A stretch of DNA of 64,000 nt from Streptomyces sp. NRRL S-337 (GTDB lineage: Bacteria; Actinomycetota; Actinomycetes; Streptomycetales; Streptomycetaceae). Location of the stretch: assembly GCF_000720175.1 (NCBI RefSeq), contig NZ_JOIX01000012.1, forward strand, positions 68,326 to 132,325, read 5' to 3'. The stretch's first letter is position 1. Each line of letters begins with the position of its first letter. Below the pieces are notes generated by a model. It made no database searches. It saw only the letters and a program-made list of their open reading frames with translations, and was not told the origin of the DNA. Positions 33,499 through 41,964 of this stretch are shown here, piece by piece. The position numbers were made by a program, and so were the translations under genes.

Positions 33499-33579
33499 GC
33501 ACCACCCGCATCACCGGCCTCGTCCAGCCGGTCCTCACCCTCCACCCCAACGCCTCAAAGCGAGGTTGGAAAAGGCTCA
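33499..33579 (+). mobile_element. Isolated IS5 end, inverted relative to the copy at 31.2 kb
   Basis: Eighty bases nearly identical to the right end of the IS5 element at 31232, in opposite orientation. The + strand encodes TRITGLVQPVLTLHPNASK, the transposase C-terminus, and ends GGTTGGAAAAGGCTCA, the reverse complement of the IS end. Nothing else of this copy remains. Confidence 0.8.
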
Positions 33580-33842
33580 GGGGGCAGCTCGGATGCGGCT
33601 GCTCATCGGCCACGGCGCCGAATTGCGAGGCCAGCCGTCCGCCCTGCATGAGCGATGGAGCGGACACGGCCCCACAGGCCGTCCGGTGCTGGACCCCGCG
33701 TCATGGCAGACATCCGCTGACCAGGCAAAACCGGACTGCGGTGGACCACACAGAAGCGCCGCTCACACGTGACGCTGCGGCCCGCGCACCCCGTTGGGGG
33801 CCTTCCGCCGGCCCAGCCGTGGGAACACCTGGGACGTCCACC

Positions 33843-34162
33843 CATGAAACCCCGGAACCGAGAGCGTCTACGTCATCGACGGGACGCTGCATTACCACAT
33901 CAGCGACGCGACGGTCGAATGCCGTCCCGGGTCCTTTATCCATATCCCTGAGGGCACATTGGAGCGGTTTGAGCCCACCAGCACGGTGCGGCTCCTGACC
34001 ACCTACACGCCGGGCGGTATCGAAAAATTCTTCGCCGAGGCGGGTGAACCAGCCCGGCGACGGGAGCTGCCACCCCAGTCGGACGCGCCACCGGACATTG
34101 ATCGCCTCATCGAGATCGGCAAGCGGCACGGAATTCAGATGCGGCCCATGCCTGGTGCTTAG
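33843..34162 (+). pseudogene. Cupin-domain protein, N-terminus lost
   Basis: The frame reads NPGTESVYVIDGTLHYHISD, then GSFIHIPEGTLERFEP, then a C-terminal tail ending RHGIQMRPMPGA. This is the second half of a small cupin: the first metal motif would end in ...GTESxYVIxG, with its His residues upstream, and the second motif has IHIPEG. A TGA stands in frame immediately before NPG; a missing C in GAAACCCCGG would restore a reading from upstream. Only the C-terminal 105 residues or so are intact, with no start codon in a sensible place. Confidence 0.55.
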
Positions 34163-34237
34163 AAGTTGCGCGATATGGCATGACACGCGAGAGATGATCG
34201 ATAAGCAGAGCCAATCCGAGGAATGAAGGCTGTGAAC

Positions 34238-34990
34238 ATGACTTCCGCAGACCTGGAAGGACGCATTGCCCTGGTGACCGGGGCGACCAGCGGCATTGGC
34301 GCGGCGACCGCCTCAGTGCTCGCCGAGCGGGGCGCGCATGTGCTGGTCGCGGGCCGCGACCGTACCCGCGGTGACGGCGTGGTCGACGTGATCCGGGGGC
34401 GACGCGGCAAGGCGGACTTCGTGGCCGCCGATCTGCGGGACGCCGAGGCAGTCCGGCGGCTGGCCCGTGAAGCCCGACGCATCGGCGGTGGCCGGGTCGA
34501 CATCTTGGTCAACAATGCGGGCATCTATCCGTTCGGGCCGACGGAGCAGACACGCGAGAGTGACGTCGACGCTGTCTATGCACTGAATGTGAAGGCTCTG
34601 TTTTTCCTGGGGGCGGAACTGGCGCCGGCGATGGCCGAGCGCGGCAGCGGAGCGATCGTCAACGTCAGCACCATGGCCGCCGAGCTCGGCGCCTCTGGAA
34701 TGGCGCTGTACGGGTCGAGCAAGGCGGCGCTGAACCTGCTGACCAAGGCATGGGCTGCCGAGTACGGTCCGCGCGGGGTTCGGGTCAACGCCGTGCAGCC
34801 TGGCCCGACCCGGACGGAGACCACGGCCGGCATGGCAGAGGACCTCCAGGCCCTGGCCTCCCAGGCGCCCGCCGGACGGCCCGCCACCGCGATGGAGATC
34901 GCAGAGGCGATCGCGTACCTGGCCGGCGACGCGGCGAGCTTCGTACAAGGCGCGGTCCTGCCCGTCGACGGAGGACGCACGGCCGTATGA
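34238..34990 (+). CDS. Short-chain dehydrogenase/reductase
   Basis: A 250-residue [50 protein letters not shown] with the catalytic Ser, YGSSKAALNLLTKAWAAEYG with the Tyr and Lys, VNAVQPGPTRTET, and FVQGAVLPVDGGRTAV. I choose ATG 34238 because GAAGG lies eight bases upstream; the ATG at 34223 is an alternative adding five residues. It follows the cupin remnant by 75 bases. Very similar in layout to the SDR at 29.5 kb. Confidence 0.9.
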   Translation: MTSADLEGRIALVTGATSGIGAATASVLAERGAHVLVAGRDRTRGDGVVDVIRGRRGKADFVAADLRDAEAVRRLAREARRIGGGRVDILVNNAGIYPFGPTEQTRESDVDAVYALNVKALFFLGAELAPAMAERGSGAIVNVSTMAAELGASGMALYGSSKAALNLLTKAWAAEYGPRGVRVNAVQPGPTRTETTAGMAEDLQALASQAPAGRPATAMEIAEAIAYLAGDAASFVQGAVLPVDGGRTAV

Positions 34991-35113
34991 CGCCTCGGCT
35001 CAGCCCGCGATCCCAGCGACGGTAGTCGACTGGACGGGCTGTGGCAGTCCACGCAGACCTTGTCCGTCGCTTCACAGCCAGGGCGCCGGTTGCCCCGGAA
35101 GATTCGGTTGCAT

Positions 35114-35611
35114 TCAGGCAGTGGGGGTGTAGCGGGCCCGCATGGCGTCACTGGCGGCGGGTCCTGCGGTGAAAACGTACGCGTTGCCGTCGTCAAGTCG
35201 GCGGCCGGTCTTGGCGTCGACGACCACGGGTTCGACCTCTTCGCCGCTGTGCGCATCAACGAGGATCATGCTGCGCTCATGCGGCGCGAGGCGGGAGTTG
35301 CCCCACGCGGCCAGGGCGAGGATCACCGGGCGCAGGGAACGTCCCAGCTCGGTGAGGACGTACTCGTGACGGACGGGGTTGCTCTGGTAGGGCCGGCGCT
35401 CCAGCAGTCCGGCTGCGACGAGGGTCTTCAGCCGAGTGGTGAGCATGCTGGAGGAGATGCCCAGATTCTCCTGGAAATGGTCGAAGCGGGTGTAGCCGTC
35501 GAAGGCGTCATGGAGGATCAGCAGCGTCCACCACTCGCCGACGTGCTCCACCGTCGTGGACAGCGGGCATTCCCGGTCCTCCAGTCTGATCCGGCTCGCC
35601 ACCGTGATCAC
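35114..35611 (-). CDS. HxlR-family regulator with N-terminal Cys
   Basis: A 165-residue winged-helix regulator of the HxlR/DUF24 family. It has the conserved N-terminal Cys in [20 protein letters not shown] (Cys 15), the helix-turn-helix [20 protein letters not shown] and the wing [20 protein letters not shown]. In QorR- and YodB-like relatives that Cys senses quinones, aldehydes or diamide. It is divergent from the SDR at 35709, and a 37-base inverted repeat lies 12 bases in front of its start codon. It should repress itself and the SDR-SnoaL unit until its Cys is modified; the inducer is inferred only from the family. Confidence 0.9.
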   Translation of the reverse strand: MITVASRIRLEDRECPLSTTVEHVGEWWTLLILHDAFDGYTRFDHFQENLGISSSMLTTRLKTLVAAGLLERRPYQSNPVRHEYVLTELGRSLRPVILALAAWGNSRLAPHERSMILVDAHSGEEVEPVVVDAKTGRRLDDGNAYVFTAGPAASDAMRARYTPTA

Positions 35612-35622
35612 CCTCCCAGTTA

Positions 35623-35659
35623 CTGCTAAAGTCGAAGCTAGTGGCTTCTATTTTAGCAG
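35623..35659. promoter_or_regulatory. HxlR operator: long interrupted palindrome
   Basis: CTGCTAAA at 35623-35630, GAAGC at 35634-35638, GCTTC at 35644-35648 and TTTAGCAG at 35652-35659 form a perfect interrupted dyad of 13 base pairs centred at 35641. It is A+T richer than its surroundings and lies between the HxlR and SDR start codons. Confidence 0.8.
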
Positions 35660-35708
35660 CAACAAGGGGAGCGGCGTCTCATATGCCCCCCGGGAACGGA
35701 GAGGCTCC

Positions 35709-36494
35709 ATGACCACCACCCTCAGCGAATCCCTCGAAGGCCGCCGCGTCCTGGTCACCGGCGGCACCAAGGGCACCGGAGCGGCCATCGCCCGGCGCCT
35801 CACCGAGTCCGGCGCGAGCGTCCTCGTCACCTCCCGCAGCCGCCCCGACGATGTTGAGGAGGAGACGTTCATCGCCGCCGATCTGTCCACCATTGAAGGC
35901 GCCGCCCACGTGATCGCCGAGGTGGACGCGCGCTGGAGAGGTGTCGACATCCTGGTCCACACCCTTGGCGGCTCCGAGGCGCCGGCCGGAGGGTTCGCGG
36001 CGCTGCGCGAGGACGACTGGACCCGGGAGCTGAATACGAACCTGTTGGCCGCCGTCCGCCTGGACCGCGGCCTGCTCCCCGGCATGATCGCCAGCGGCAA
36101 GGGCGTGATCGTGCACGTCACCTCGATCCAGCGCCGTATGCCGCTGTGGAACGGCACCCTGGCCTATGCGGCCGCCAAAGCGGCACTGACCACCTACAGC
36201 AAGGGGCTGGCCAACGAGGTCGCCCCGCACGGCGTCCGCGTCAACACCGTCTCACCAGGCTTCATCCAGACCACTGCCGCCGACAATCTGGTCGCCCGGA
36301 TCGCAAGCGAAGCCGGCGTCACCCGGGAGGCGGCGCTGGGCCAGCTCATGGACTCCCTCGGCGGCATTCCCCTCGGGCGCCCCAACCGGCCCGAGGAAGT
36401 CGCCGAGCTCATCGCCTTCCTCGTCTCCGACCGTGCCTCGTCCATCGTCGGCGCCGAGCACGTCATCGACGGCGGCACCACACCCACCGTCTGA
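35709..36494 (+). CDS. SDR under HxlR control
   Basis: A 261-residue [23 protein letters not shown] (the glycine motif is GGTKGTG), [18 protein letters not shown] (HTLGG in place of NNAG), [14 protein letters not shown] with the catalytic Ser, [20 protein letters not shown] with the Tyr and Lys, [14 protein letters not shown] and the ending [15 protein letters not shown]. The THxLGG form is typical of a subgroup often encoded next to HxlR or TetR regulators. ATG 35709 follows GGAGAGG-like sequence. The SnoaL-like gene begins 25 bases after its stop, so the two form an operon controlled by the palindrome upstream. Confidence 0.9.
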   Translation: MTTTLSESLEGRRVLVTGGTKGTGAAIARRLTESGASVLVTSRSRPDDVEEETFIAADLSTIEGAAHVIAEVDARWRGVDILVHTLGGSEAPAGGFAALREDDWTRELNTNLLAAVRLDRGLLPGMIASGKGVIVHVTSIQRRMPLWNGTLAYAAAKAALTTYSKGLANEVAPHGVRVNTVSPGFIQTTAADNLVARIASEAGVTREAALGQLMDSLGGIPLGRPNRPEEVAELIAFLVSDRASSIVGAEHVIDGGTTPTV

Positions 36495-36519
36495 CCCCCT
36501 CACCACCCACAGGACCGTC

Positions 36520-36879
36520 ATGCCTGAACAACAGCCCCGCACCATCGCCCCGCACACACTGCCCGAGACGATCACCCGCTACCTCAAGGCCCACCGCGCC
36601 CACGACACCGCCACCGCGGTCACCACCTTCACCGATGATGCCACCGTGACCGACGACGGCAAGACATACCAAGGCGCCACCGCAATCGAGCGGTGGCTGA
36701 GCCGCTCCGCCACCGAGTTCACGTACACCATCAATCTCACCAGCGCCCAGCAGATCGACACGACCCACTACATCGCCACACACCACCTCGAAGGCAACTT
36801 CCCCGGCGGGACCGTTGACCTGCGCTACCAGTTCACACTCCGCAACAACCTGATCGAGCGGCTCGTCATCGAAGCCTGA
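36520..36879 (+). CDS. SnoaL/NTF2-like protein
   Basis: A 119-residue NTF2-fold protein (TITRYLKAHRAHDTATAVTT, FTDDATVTDDGKTYQGATAI, then EGNFPGGTVDLRYQFTLRNN and LIERLVIEA). This is the common small SnoaL_2 type used as a hydrolase, isomerase or ligand pocket. It overlaps no other gene but is 25 bases downstream of the HxlR-controlled SDR and is probably cotranscribed. The pairing SDR + SnoaL-like also occurs at 27.5-28.9 kb. Substrate unknown. Confidence 0.82.
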   Translation: MPEQQPRTIAPHTLPETITRYLKAHRAHDTATAVTTFTDDATVTDDGKTYQGATAIERWLSRSATEFTYTINLTSAQQIDTTHYIATHHLEGNFPGGTVDLRYQFTLRNNLIERLVIEA

Positions 36880-37032
36880 ACCACGCTCTTCCCAATGCCC
36901 CACCCGGCCCCGACGAACGCGCCGAGGCAGAAGTATTCCAACGACACCCGGCACTCGAACCTGCTCAGGACGCGCGACTGATCGCACAGCACTGATTCAT
37001 TTTGCTAGAGATTGTCCCGTATGGGGTGTGCC

Positions 37033-37290
37033 TTATCTCGTGAGGGCGAGGTTGTGCAGTCGGGCGACGCCGAGCATGGCCTGGTGGACGCCGTTGCCCT
37101 TGAGACGGCAGTCCCGCAGGACCTTCCAGCTCTTCAGCCGGGACAGGGCATGTTCCACTCGGGCCCGGCGGTGCACGGCGTTTTCCGCTTCCTGTTGCGG
37201 GCTCAGGCGCTGCTGACCTCGGCGTCTGCGGTGCGGAATGAGCAGTCCCGTGCCCTGGTAGCCGCCGTCGGCGATGGTCGGTGCACGTGG
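37033..37290 (-). pseudogene. IS5-family transposase C-terminal remnant
   Basis: The minus strand reads TIADGGYQGTGLLIPHRRRR, then RARVEHALSRLKSWKVLRDC and GNGVHQAMLGVARLHNLALT and stops at 37033. This is the C-terminal third of an IS5-type DDE transposase with the second Asp (ADGGYQG) and the Glu (RVEHAL). The N-terminal part is absent; what is open upstream is noise. Confidence 0.7.
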
Positions 37291-37572
37291 CAGGCTCGGT
37301 CGACCCCTGATTCCGTGAATGCCAATGCGCGAAGCGGGTGGGTCACTTCGCGCAAGCAATCCGCGTACCAACCGCTGCAGTGCCCGCAGTACGCACCGAT
37401 CCAAGTCCCTGCATCGAACCGCCGATTCGAGAGCTGTGTCGCCCACCGTGCCAGTGTCGTGCCAGATAGGGCGGTAAACAACGGTCAACAGGGGCTAGGC
37501 ATACGGCGGGACACCGCCTGCCGGTGCGGCATCTTCGCTGGTCAGGACGGCGTATGGCACCCGAAAGCCCCC

Positions 37573-37619
37573 TGATTCCCACGCTCAGAGCGCGGCTTCG
37601 ATTCCCGTCACCCGCTCCA
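37573..37619 (+). repeat. Partial tRNA-Gly(CCC)-like 3' half, probable attachment site
   Basis: TGATTCCCACGCTCAGAGCG, then CGGCTTCGATTCCCGTCACC and CGCTCCA. This matches, with a few changes, the 3' half of actinobacterial tRNA-Gly(CCC) as I remember it: anticodon loop TTCCCAA, stem GCTCA, T-arm CGGGTTCGATTCCCG, acceptor CACCCGC and TCCA. The 5' half is absent, so it is not a functional tRNA. 3' halves of tRNAs are the classic integration sites of actinobacterial integrative elements. A terminator-like hairpin follows immediately. Confidence 0.65.
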
Positions 37620-37624
37620 TGCAG

Positions 37625-37651
37625 AAGCCCTAGGTCAGCGGCCTGGGGCTT
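37625..37651 (+). terminator. Hairpin following the tRNA-like end
   Basis: AAGCCCTAGG at 37625-37634 pairs with CCTGGGGCTT at 37642-37651 (one G-T pair), followed by TGTTTGTT. This is the usual arrangement of an intrinsic terminator downstream of a tRNA gene. Confidence 0.6.
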
Positions 37652-38193
37652 GTTTGTTGCCTAGACCATTTTTGGGTCGCGTGCCATTCGCGTGCCATAA
37701 CGGACCGATTGCCGTACCGAGTTGGCCGGCGCAAGGCTTCCGCAGGGCCTTTGACGCCACGTCGTCCCGAATATCGAGATCCACTTCCTGCGGCGTGCGT
37801 CACATGCCCTGCGCTGCGGCGACCGTATGCGGCCGCAAAAAGCCTCGTCGCTTCACCCCCTGCAACGCATGAGAGGTCGTCACATCGGATCGTGACGGAA
37901 GCCGACCAGACCCGAGAAGCGGTCCGGGACTCCGAGGGCGGCCACGGCGCCCGTGTGACCGTGCCGGCACGCTCGGTGTGAACCTCGAAACGGCCCCGGT
38001 GAAACCGCCGGGGCCGTCCTTTCAGGCGCAACACGTGAGAGTGCGCAACCCACAACCCACGGTACACCTGCAGGTATTTCCGACGTGATTCCGCAGGCTG
38101 ACGCAAAGCGTGAGCACATTCCGCTCGGAGCTCAAGCACCGACGACCGGGCTCGGCAGCCGGCAGCGTCGGGCCACCGGCAGGGTGGTGCTTG
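37652..38193. other. Gene-poor stretch beside the attachment site
   Basis: About 540 bases with no supported gene. The minus strand just beside the attachment site could hold the last residues of a lost integrase, but I cannot confirm that. A strong terminator lies at 37991-38016. Confidence 0.4.
37991..38016. terminator. Strong GC terminator
   Basis: CGGCCCCGG at 37991-37999 pairs perfectly with CCGGGGCCG at 38008-38016, with an 8-base loop, followed by TCCTTT on the + strand. Confidence 0.75.
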
Positions 38194-38442
38194 CTATTCC
38201 GCATTACCGTGCCACTGCCCCTGGACACGGAACCAGAGCCCCGGAGCGTAGATCGAATCGACGACAGCGGCTTCGCCCTTGGTCACCCTGAGGATCCGCA
38301 ATGCACCGCTCGGAAGCAGGTCGTACTCGTACGTGGCGGGCGACTCACCTTCGGTGATGTCGTCGTACGAGACATCTGCAGCCACCAGCTCCGCGTATTC
38401 CTTGGGAGGCCGGTTCTCCACCAGCTTGATGAACACGCTCAT
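38194..38442 (-). CDS. Small conserved-looking hypothetical protein
   Basis: An 82-residue protein from ATG 38442: MSVFIKLVENRPPKEYAELV, then DVSYDDITEGESPATYEYDL, LPSGALRILRVTKGEAAVVD and SIYAPGLWFRVQGQWHGNAE. It has balanced composition, predicted beta strands and several aromatic residues, unlike shadow frames, so I believe it is real. I recognise no family; no membrane segment or signal. It lies inside the region bracketed by tRNA-like fragments, next to a second SpoIIE gene on the other strand. Confidence 0.6.
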   Translation of the reverse strand: MSVFIKLVENRPPKEYAELVAADVSYDDITEGESPATYEYDLLPSGALRILRVTKGEAAVVDSIYAPGLWFRVQGQWHGNAE

Positions 38443-38729
38443 ACCTTGACGATAGATCCCCCGCGATTTTCCCGCTCTCGCTCTCCAGAGACCCTTTTGC
38501 GGCAGGCGCCTTCCGGCCCACGTCCAAGAGATCCGGGAAGTGACATGCCGCCTGCGGAGCAATGGATCAGGCAGAACCGACAACCGCTGCACGCTGCTCT
38601 CATCGATCACTGCCGTGCCGGGAGTTCATGTGCGCACATCATTCAAGAGGATTCCTGAGAACGTCCGACCTCGTATGGCCCGCGCCACCGCGGGCACCAC
38701 CCCTGCAGGCTGCCGGCAAAGGGCCGGCG

Positions 38730-39941
38730 ATGGCAGGAGGTGAACGCCGACCCCGGACAGGGGGCCTGGGCCCGTCGGAAGGATTCGGGGAACAACTTCT
38801 GGGGACCTTGCTGGACCGGGGGCATGAGTCGCCGCCGCATCTGCTCGGTCCGCTGATCGCGGAACAGGTGGGCCGGCTCGGCGGCCGCGAGATCGCGATC
38901 CTTCTGCAGGACTACGGACAGCTGCTGCTGGTGCCGGTGCCGGGCGAGGGGCTGATGGCCGGTGAGCCGCATCCGATCGACGGTTCCGACGCCGGCCGGG
39001 CCTTTCTGGAGGGGCGTCGCGTCGAGGTGGGGCAGGCCGACGGTGTGCGGGTCCACCTGCCGCTGCTGGACGGCGGGGACCACGTGGGCGTCATGGCCGT
39101 CACCCTGGACAGCGTCGACGACGACGACCGGCGGCTGCTGCGCAGGATCGCCGCCTTGACGGCCGACATGCTGGTGACCAAGCACGGATACACCGATTTG
39201 TTCTTCCGGGTCCGGCGCAGGGAACCGATGAGCGTCGCCGCGGAGATCCAGTGGTCGGTCCTGCCACCACTGGCGATGTCCGTGCCCCGGGTCGCGGTGG
39301 CCGGGATGCTGGAGCCCGCGTACGACGTCGCGGGCGACAGCTTCGACTACGCCCTCAACGGCGACATCCTGCACGTGGCCGTGGTCGACGCGATGGGCCA
39401 CGGTCTGGACGCCGCCACAATGGCCACGGTGGCTATCGGCGCCTACCGGCACGCCCGGCGCATCAGCATCGGAATCTCCGAGATCTACGCGTTCATGGAC
39501 CGGGCGATCGCCGACCAGTTCGGCCCCGACCACTTCGTGACCGCCCAGATGATGCGGCTCAACACGGCAACCGGGCACCTACAGTGGGTCAACGTGGGCC
39601 ATCCCGCGCCCCTGCTCATCCGCGGACAGCACGCCATCCGGCGGCTCCACAGCCCGACCACCCTGCCGGTCGGATTCGGTGGCCAGGAACCCCGGATCAG
39701 CGAGCTCGCCCTGGAGCCGGGCGACCGCGTCCTGTGCTTCACGGACGGGTTGATCGAGGAGCACGTAACCGGCGGGGAGGAGTTCGGCGAACAACAGCTC
39801 ATCGACTGGGTGGACCGCATCGCGCGCACCGGGACCGAAGTGCGGACGGCGGTCCGCTCCCTCTCCCACACCCTCATGCGGGAACGGGGCGGAATCACCA
39901 CGGACGATGCGACTCTCCTCCTGATCGAGTGGCGCGGCTGA
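38730..39941 (+). CDS. SpoIIE PP2C-type phosphatase with N-terminal GAF-like sensor
   Basis: A 403-residue phosphatase from ATG 38730. The N-terminal 170 residues (FGEQLLGTLLDRGHESPPHL, LGGREIAILLQDYGQLLLVP) form a GAF-like sensor seen in Streptomyces SpoIIE proteins. The PP2C domain runs from about 175 to the end: WSVLPPLAMSVPRVAVAGML, YDVAGDSFDYALNGDILHVA (metal Asp), VVDAMGHGLDAATMATVAIG, VNVGHPAPLLIRGQHAIRRL, LPVGFGGQEP, CFTDGLIEEH and GGITTDDATLLLIEW. All metal-binding Asp residues are kept. It should act on an anti-sigma antagonist; no such partner gene is adjacent. The GNAT-AAA gene follows 160 bases downstream on the same strand. Confidence 0.88.
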   Translation: MAGGERRPRTGGLGPSEGFGEQLLGTLLDRGHESPPHLLGPLIAEQVGRLGGREIAILLQDYGQLLLVPVPGEGLMAGEPHPIDGSDAGRAFLEGRRVEVGQADGVRVHLPLLDGGDHVGVMAVTLDSVDDDDRRLLRRIAALTADMLVTKHGYTDLFFRVRRREPMSVAAEIQWSVLPPLAMSVPRVAVAGMLEPAYDVAGDSFDYALNGDILHVAVVDAMGHGLDAATMATVAIGAYRHARRISIGISEIYAFMDRAIADQFGPDHFVTAQMMRLNTATGHLQWVNVGHPAPLLIRGQHAIRRLHSPTTLPVGFGGQEPRISELALEPGDRVLCFTDGLIEEHVTGGEEFGEQQLIDWVDRIARTGTEVRTAVRSLSHTLMRERGGITTDDATLLLIEWRG

Positions 39942-40100
39942 CCGGGCCGCACGACGCCACGGACGATCACCGGAGCGCCGCTGAGGGGTCAGGGTGCCCG
40001 CACGGGAGGCCGGGTGCCGCCGTGCAGGGCCTCCCGCGCGGTCGTCACGGCGGGCTGGGCACCGGATGATGGAAGTACCTCCAGCACTCGGAGCCGACTC

Positions 40101-41361
40101 ATGACGAGCTGGCTTGTCAGGGACTACTCCGGGGACGACCTCGAAGCGGTGATCCGCGTCGACGCGGAGAGCGGCACGACCGGGGAAGCCCCCCTGTTCC
40201 ACCTCTCGGACGTCGTCGCCGCCCTCCAGGCCCCCCATCCGGCCGTGGTGGCCATGGCCGACGAGGTCATGGTGGGGGCCGCAGTGAGCCATGTGGAAGG
40301 CGACCGGGCCTGGATCCTCCGTATCTGCGTGCTGCCCTCCTGGCGACAGCAGGGGCTGGGCAACGCTCTGCTCACCGCGCTGGAGCAACGGCTGTTCACG
40401 GGTGGTGTCCGCACGGTGCACGCGGTCCTTTCTGACGGGGAGACCGGCGTGACCGCCCTGCGCAACTGCGCCTTCGAAGCCCGCTCCGGCCTGGTCTTCT
40501 TCGAAAAACGCGCACCTGTGAGACCCCAGATGATCAGCCTGCTGTCGTCGCTGGGAGCGGAGCTGCCGCCGGGCGGCCTGTGGCAGCAGGTCGCCGGGAT
40601 GGAACACGAGAAGCGGCTCATCGAGCGCCGCCTGGTGCTGCCGCTGGCCCATCCCCAACTGGCCGCTGAACACGCCACCACGCGCCGTCATGCTCTTCGG
40701 TCCGCCCGGGACCGGCAAGAGCACCTTCGCGCACGCGATCGCCGACCGTCTGGGATGGCCCTTCCTGGACCTGTTCCCCGCCCGCCTCGCCGCCGAATAC
40801 GGACTGGCCACCGGTCTGAACCGACGCTTCGACGAGATCTCCCAGCTCGACCATGCCCTGGTCTTCATCGACGAGGTGGAAGAGGCGGCCGGCGAACGCA
40901 TCGGCGCGGACGCGACCGCGGTCGGCATCGTCAACGAGCTGCTCAAGGCGATCGTCCGCTTCCGCAGCCGGGACGGCAGACTGCTCGTCTGCGCCACCAA
41001 CAACGTCACTACCTTGGACCCGGCCTTCCTGCGCCACGGCCGCTTCGACTACGTCGTCCCCCTCGGCCCACCCGACCAGCAGGCCAGGGCCGCGCTGTGG
41101 GAGAGCTTCCTGACCCGCGCGGGCGCACAGGCCGATGTCTCGGCACTCGTCTCCGCCAGCGAGGGCTTCACCCCGGCCGACATCGGCCACGCCGCACGCA
41201 CCGTCTCGCAGTCCGCGTTCGAGCGCACCATCGACACCGGTGCCCGGACCCGCCCCGCCACGGACGACTACCTGGACACGATCCGCAGCACCCACGCCAC
41301 GGTCAGCCCGGCCGTGGCCAAGGAGTTCGCCGAACAGCCCGAGAGGTTCGCGCGCATCTAG
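40101..41361 (+). pseudogene. GNAT acetyltransferase - AAA+ ATPase fusion, frameshifted
   Basis: The N-terminal part from ATG 40101 is a GNAT domain (WILRICVLPSWRQQGLGNAL with the acetyl-CoA loop RQQGLG). It is followed by a linker ending AGMEHEKRLIERRLVLPLAH. Near 40675 the frame changes, and an AAA+ domain follows: PPRAVMLFGPPGTGKSTFAH (Walker A), DHALVFIDEVEEAAGERIGA (Walker B), CATNNVTTLDPAFLRHGRFD (sensor 1 and arginine finger), to a stop at 41361. Fusions of this type are annotated in other Streptomyces as bifunctional GNAT/ATP-binding proteins. The ATG at 40690 could start an independent AAA protein, but that would remove the first beta strand before Walker A, so I read one broken gene. 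Confidence 0.7.
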
Positions 41362-41521
41362 CGCCTCGCGGAACGGGTGCTGGCTTCCGGCAGTACGTGC
41401 CCTCCGCGTGCCCTGACGGGCGGTGAACCCCGGTCGATGCGGGTGCCTCCCGGCCCACCCCAACCCTCCACATGGACCGCGTTTACGCAGTTCAGAGGCT
41501 TAGAAGCGACTAAGCGCCCGG

Positions 41522-41543
41522 TGATTCCCAAGCTCAGAGCGCG
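41522..41543 (+). repeat. Second tRNA-Gly(CCC)-like fragment
   Basis: TGATTCCCAAGCTCAGAGCG plus CG. It shares 21 of 22 bases with the start of the fragment at 37573 and fits the tRNA-Gly(CCC) anticodon loop/stem and variable region even better. Homology ends abruptly before the T-arm, as expected at a recombination junction. Confidence 0.65.
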
Positions 41544-41762
41544 CCTCACTCAGCCACTGAGCAGCCCCTGCCAGCACGATCAAGATCGCTGCGGGATGAT
41601 GCTGACATTTTGCTGACCTCTCAGCGTGAGCTATTCCCTGCTTTGTGCCGAATGGAAATCCCGGAGAGGTTGCCGATTCACCGACAGGGTCCAGTGCTCT
41701 TCGAGTTGAACCCTTTCGCGAGAGGCGAGAATGATGTTTGGGATCTCGCCAATTCCTAATTA

Positions 41763-41964
41763 GGAAATTGTGGGGACATGGATTACACCTGCCTGCTCTT
41801 GGCAGGAGGGCCGCCTGTGTTCTCCCCGGGCAGGGCGCCAAACTTGCAGGTCAGATCGATCTTTCACTGCCCTTCGATCATGTGTAGGTTCACCGGTGTG
41901 AAGCCCGGTCTGGTCTGGCAGGTTTGATGCTGACTCGATGCTGACTTTCGTGATGGTGAGTCAG
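41763..41964. repeat. Dispersed repeat, copy B
   Basis: Direct homologue of 18501-18694 (shared GGGGACATG-ATTACACCTGC, GCAGGTCAG, CCCTTCGATCATG, GATGCTGACTCGATGCTGAC). It lies 220 bases to the right of the second tRNA-like fragment. A third, short echo of the GATGCTGAC element is at about 41595. Confidence 0.7.

Noticed and set aside
37573..37619. A functional tRNA-Gly gene
   Set aside because: Only the 3' half is present; there is no 5' acceptor strand or D-arm upstream, and the T-arm has a mismatch.
40690..41361. Independent AAA+ ATPase gene starting at ATG 40690
   Set aside because: This start would remove the beta strand preceding Walker A; in-frame upstream codons PPRAV fit the family, so a frameshifted fusion is more likely.
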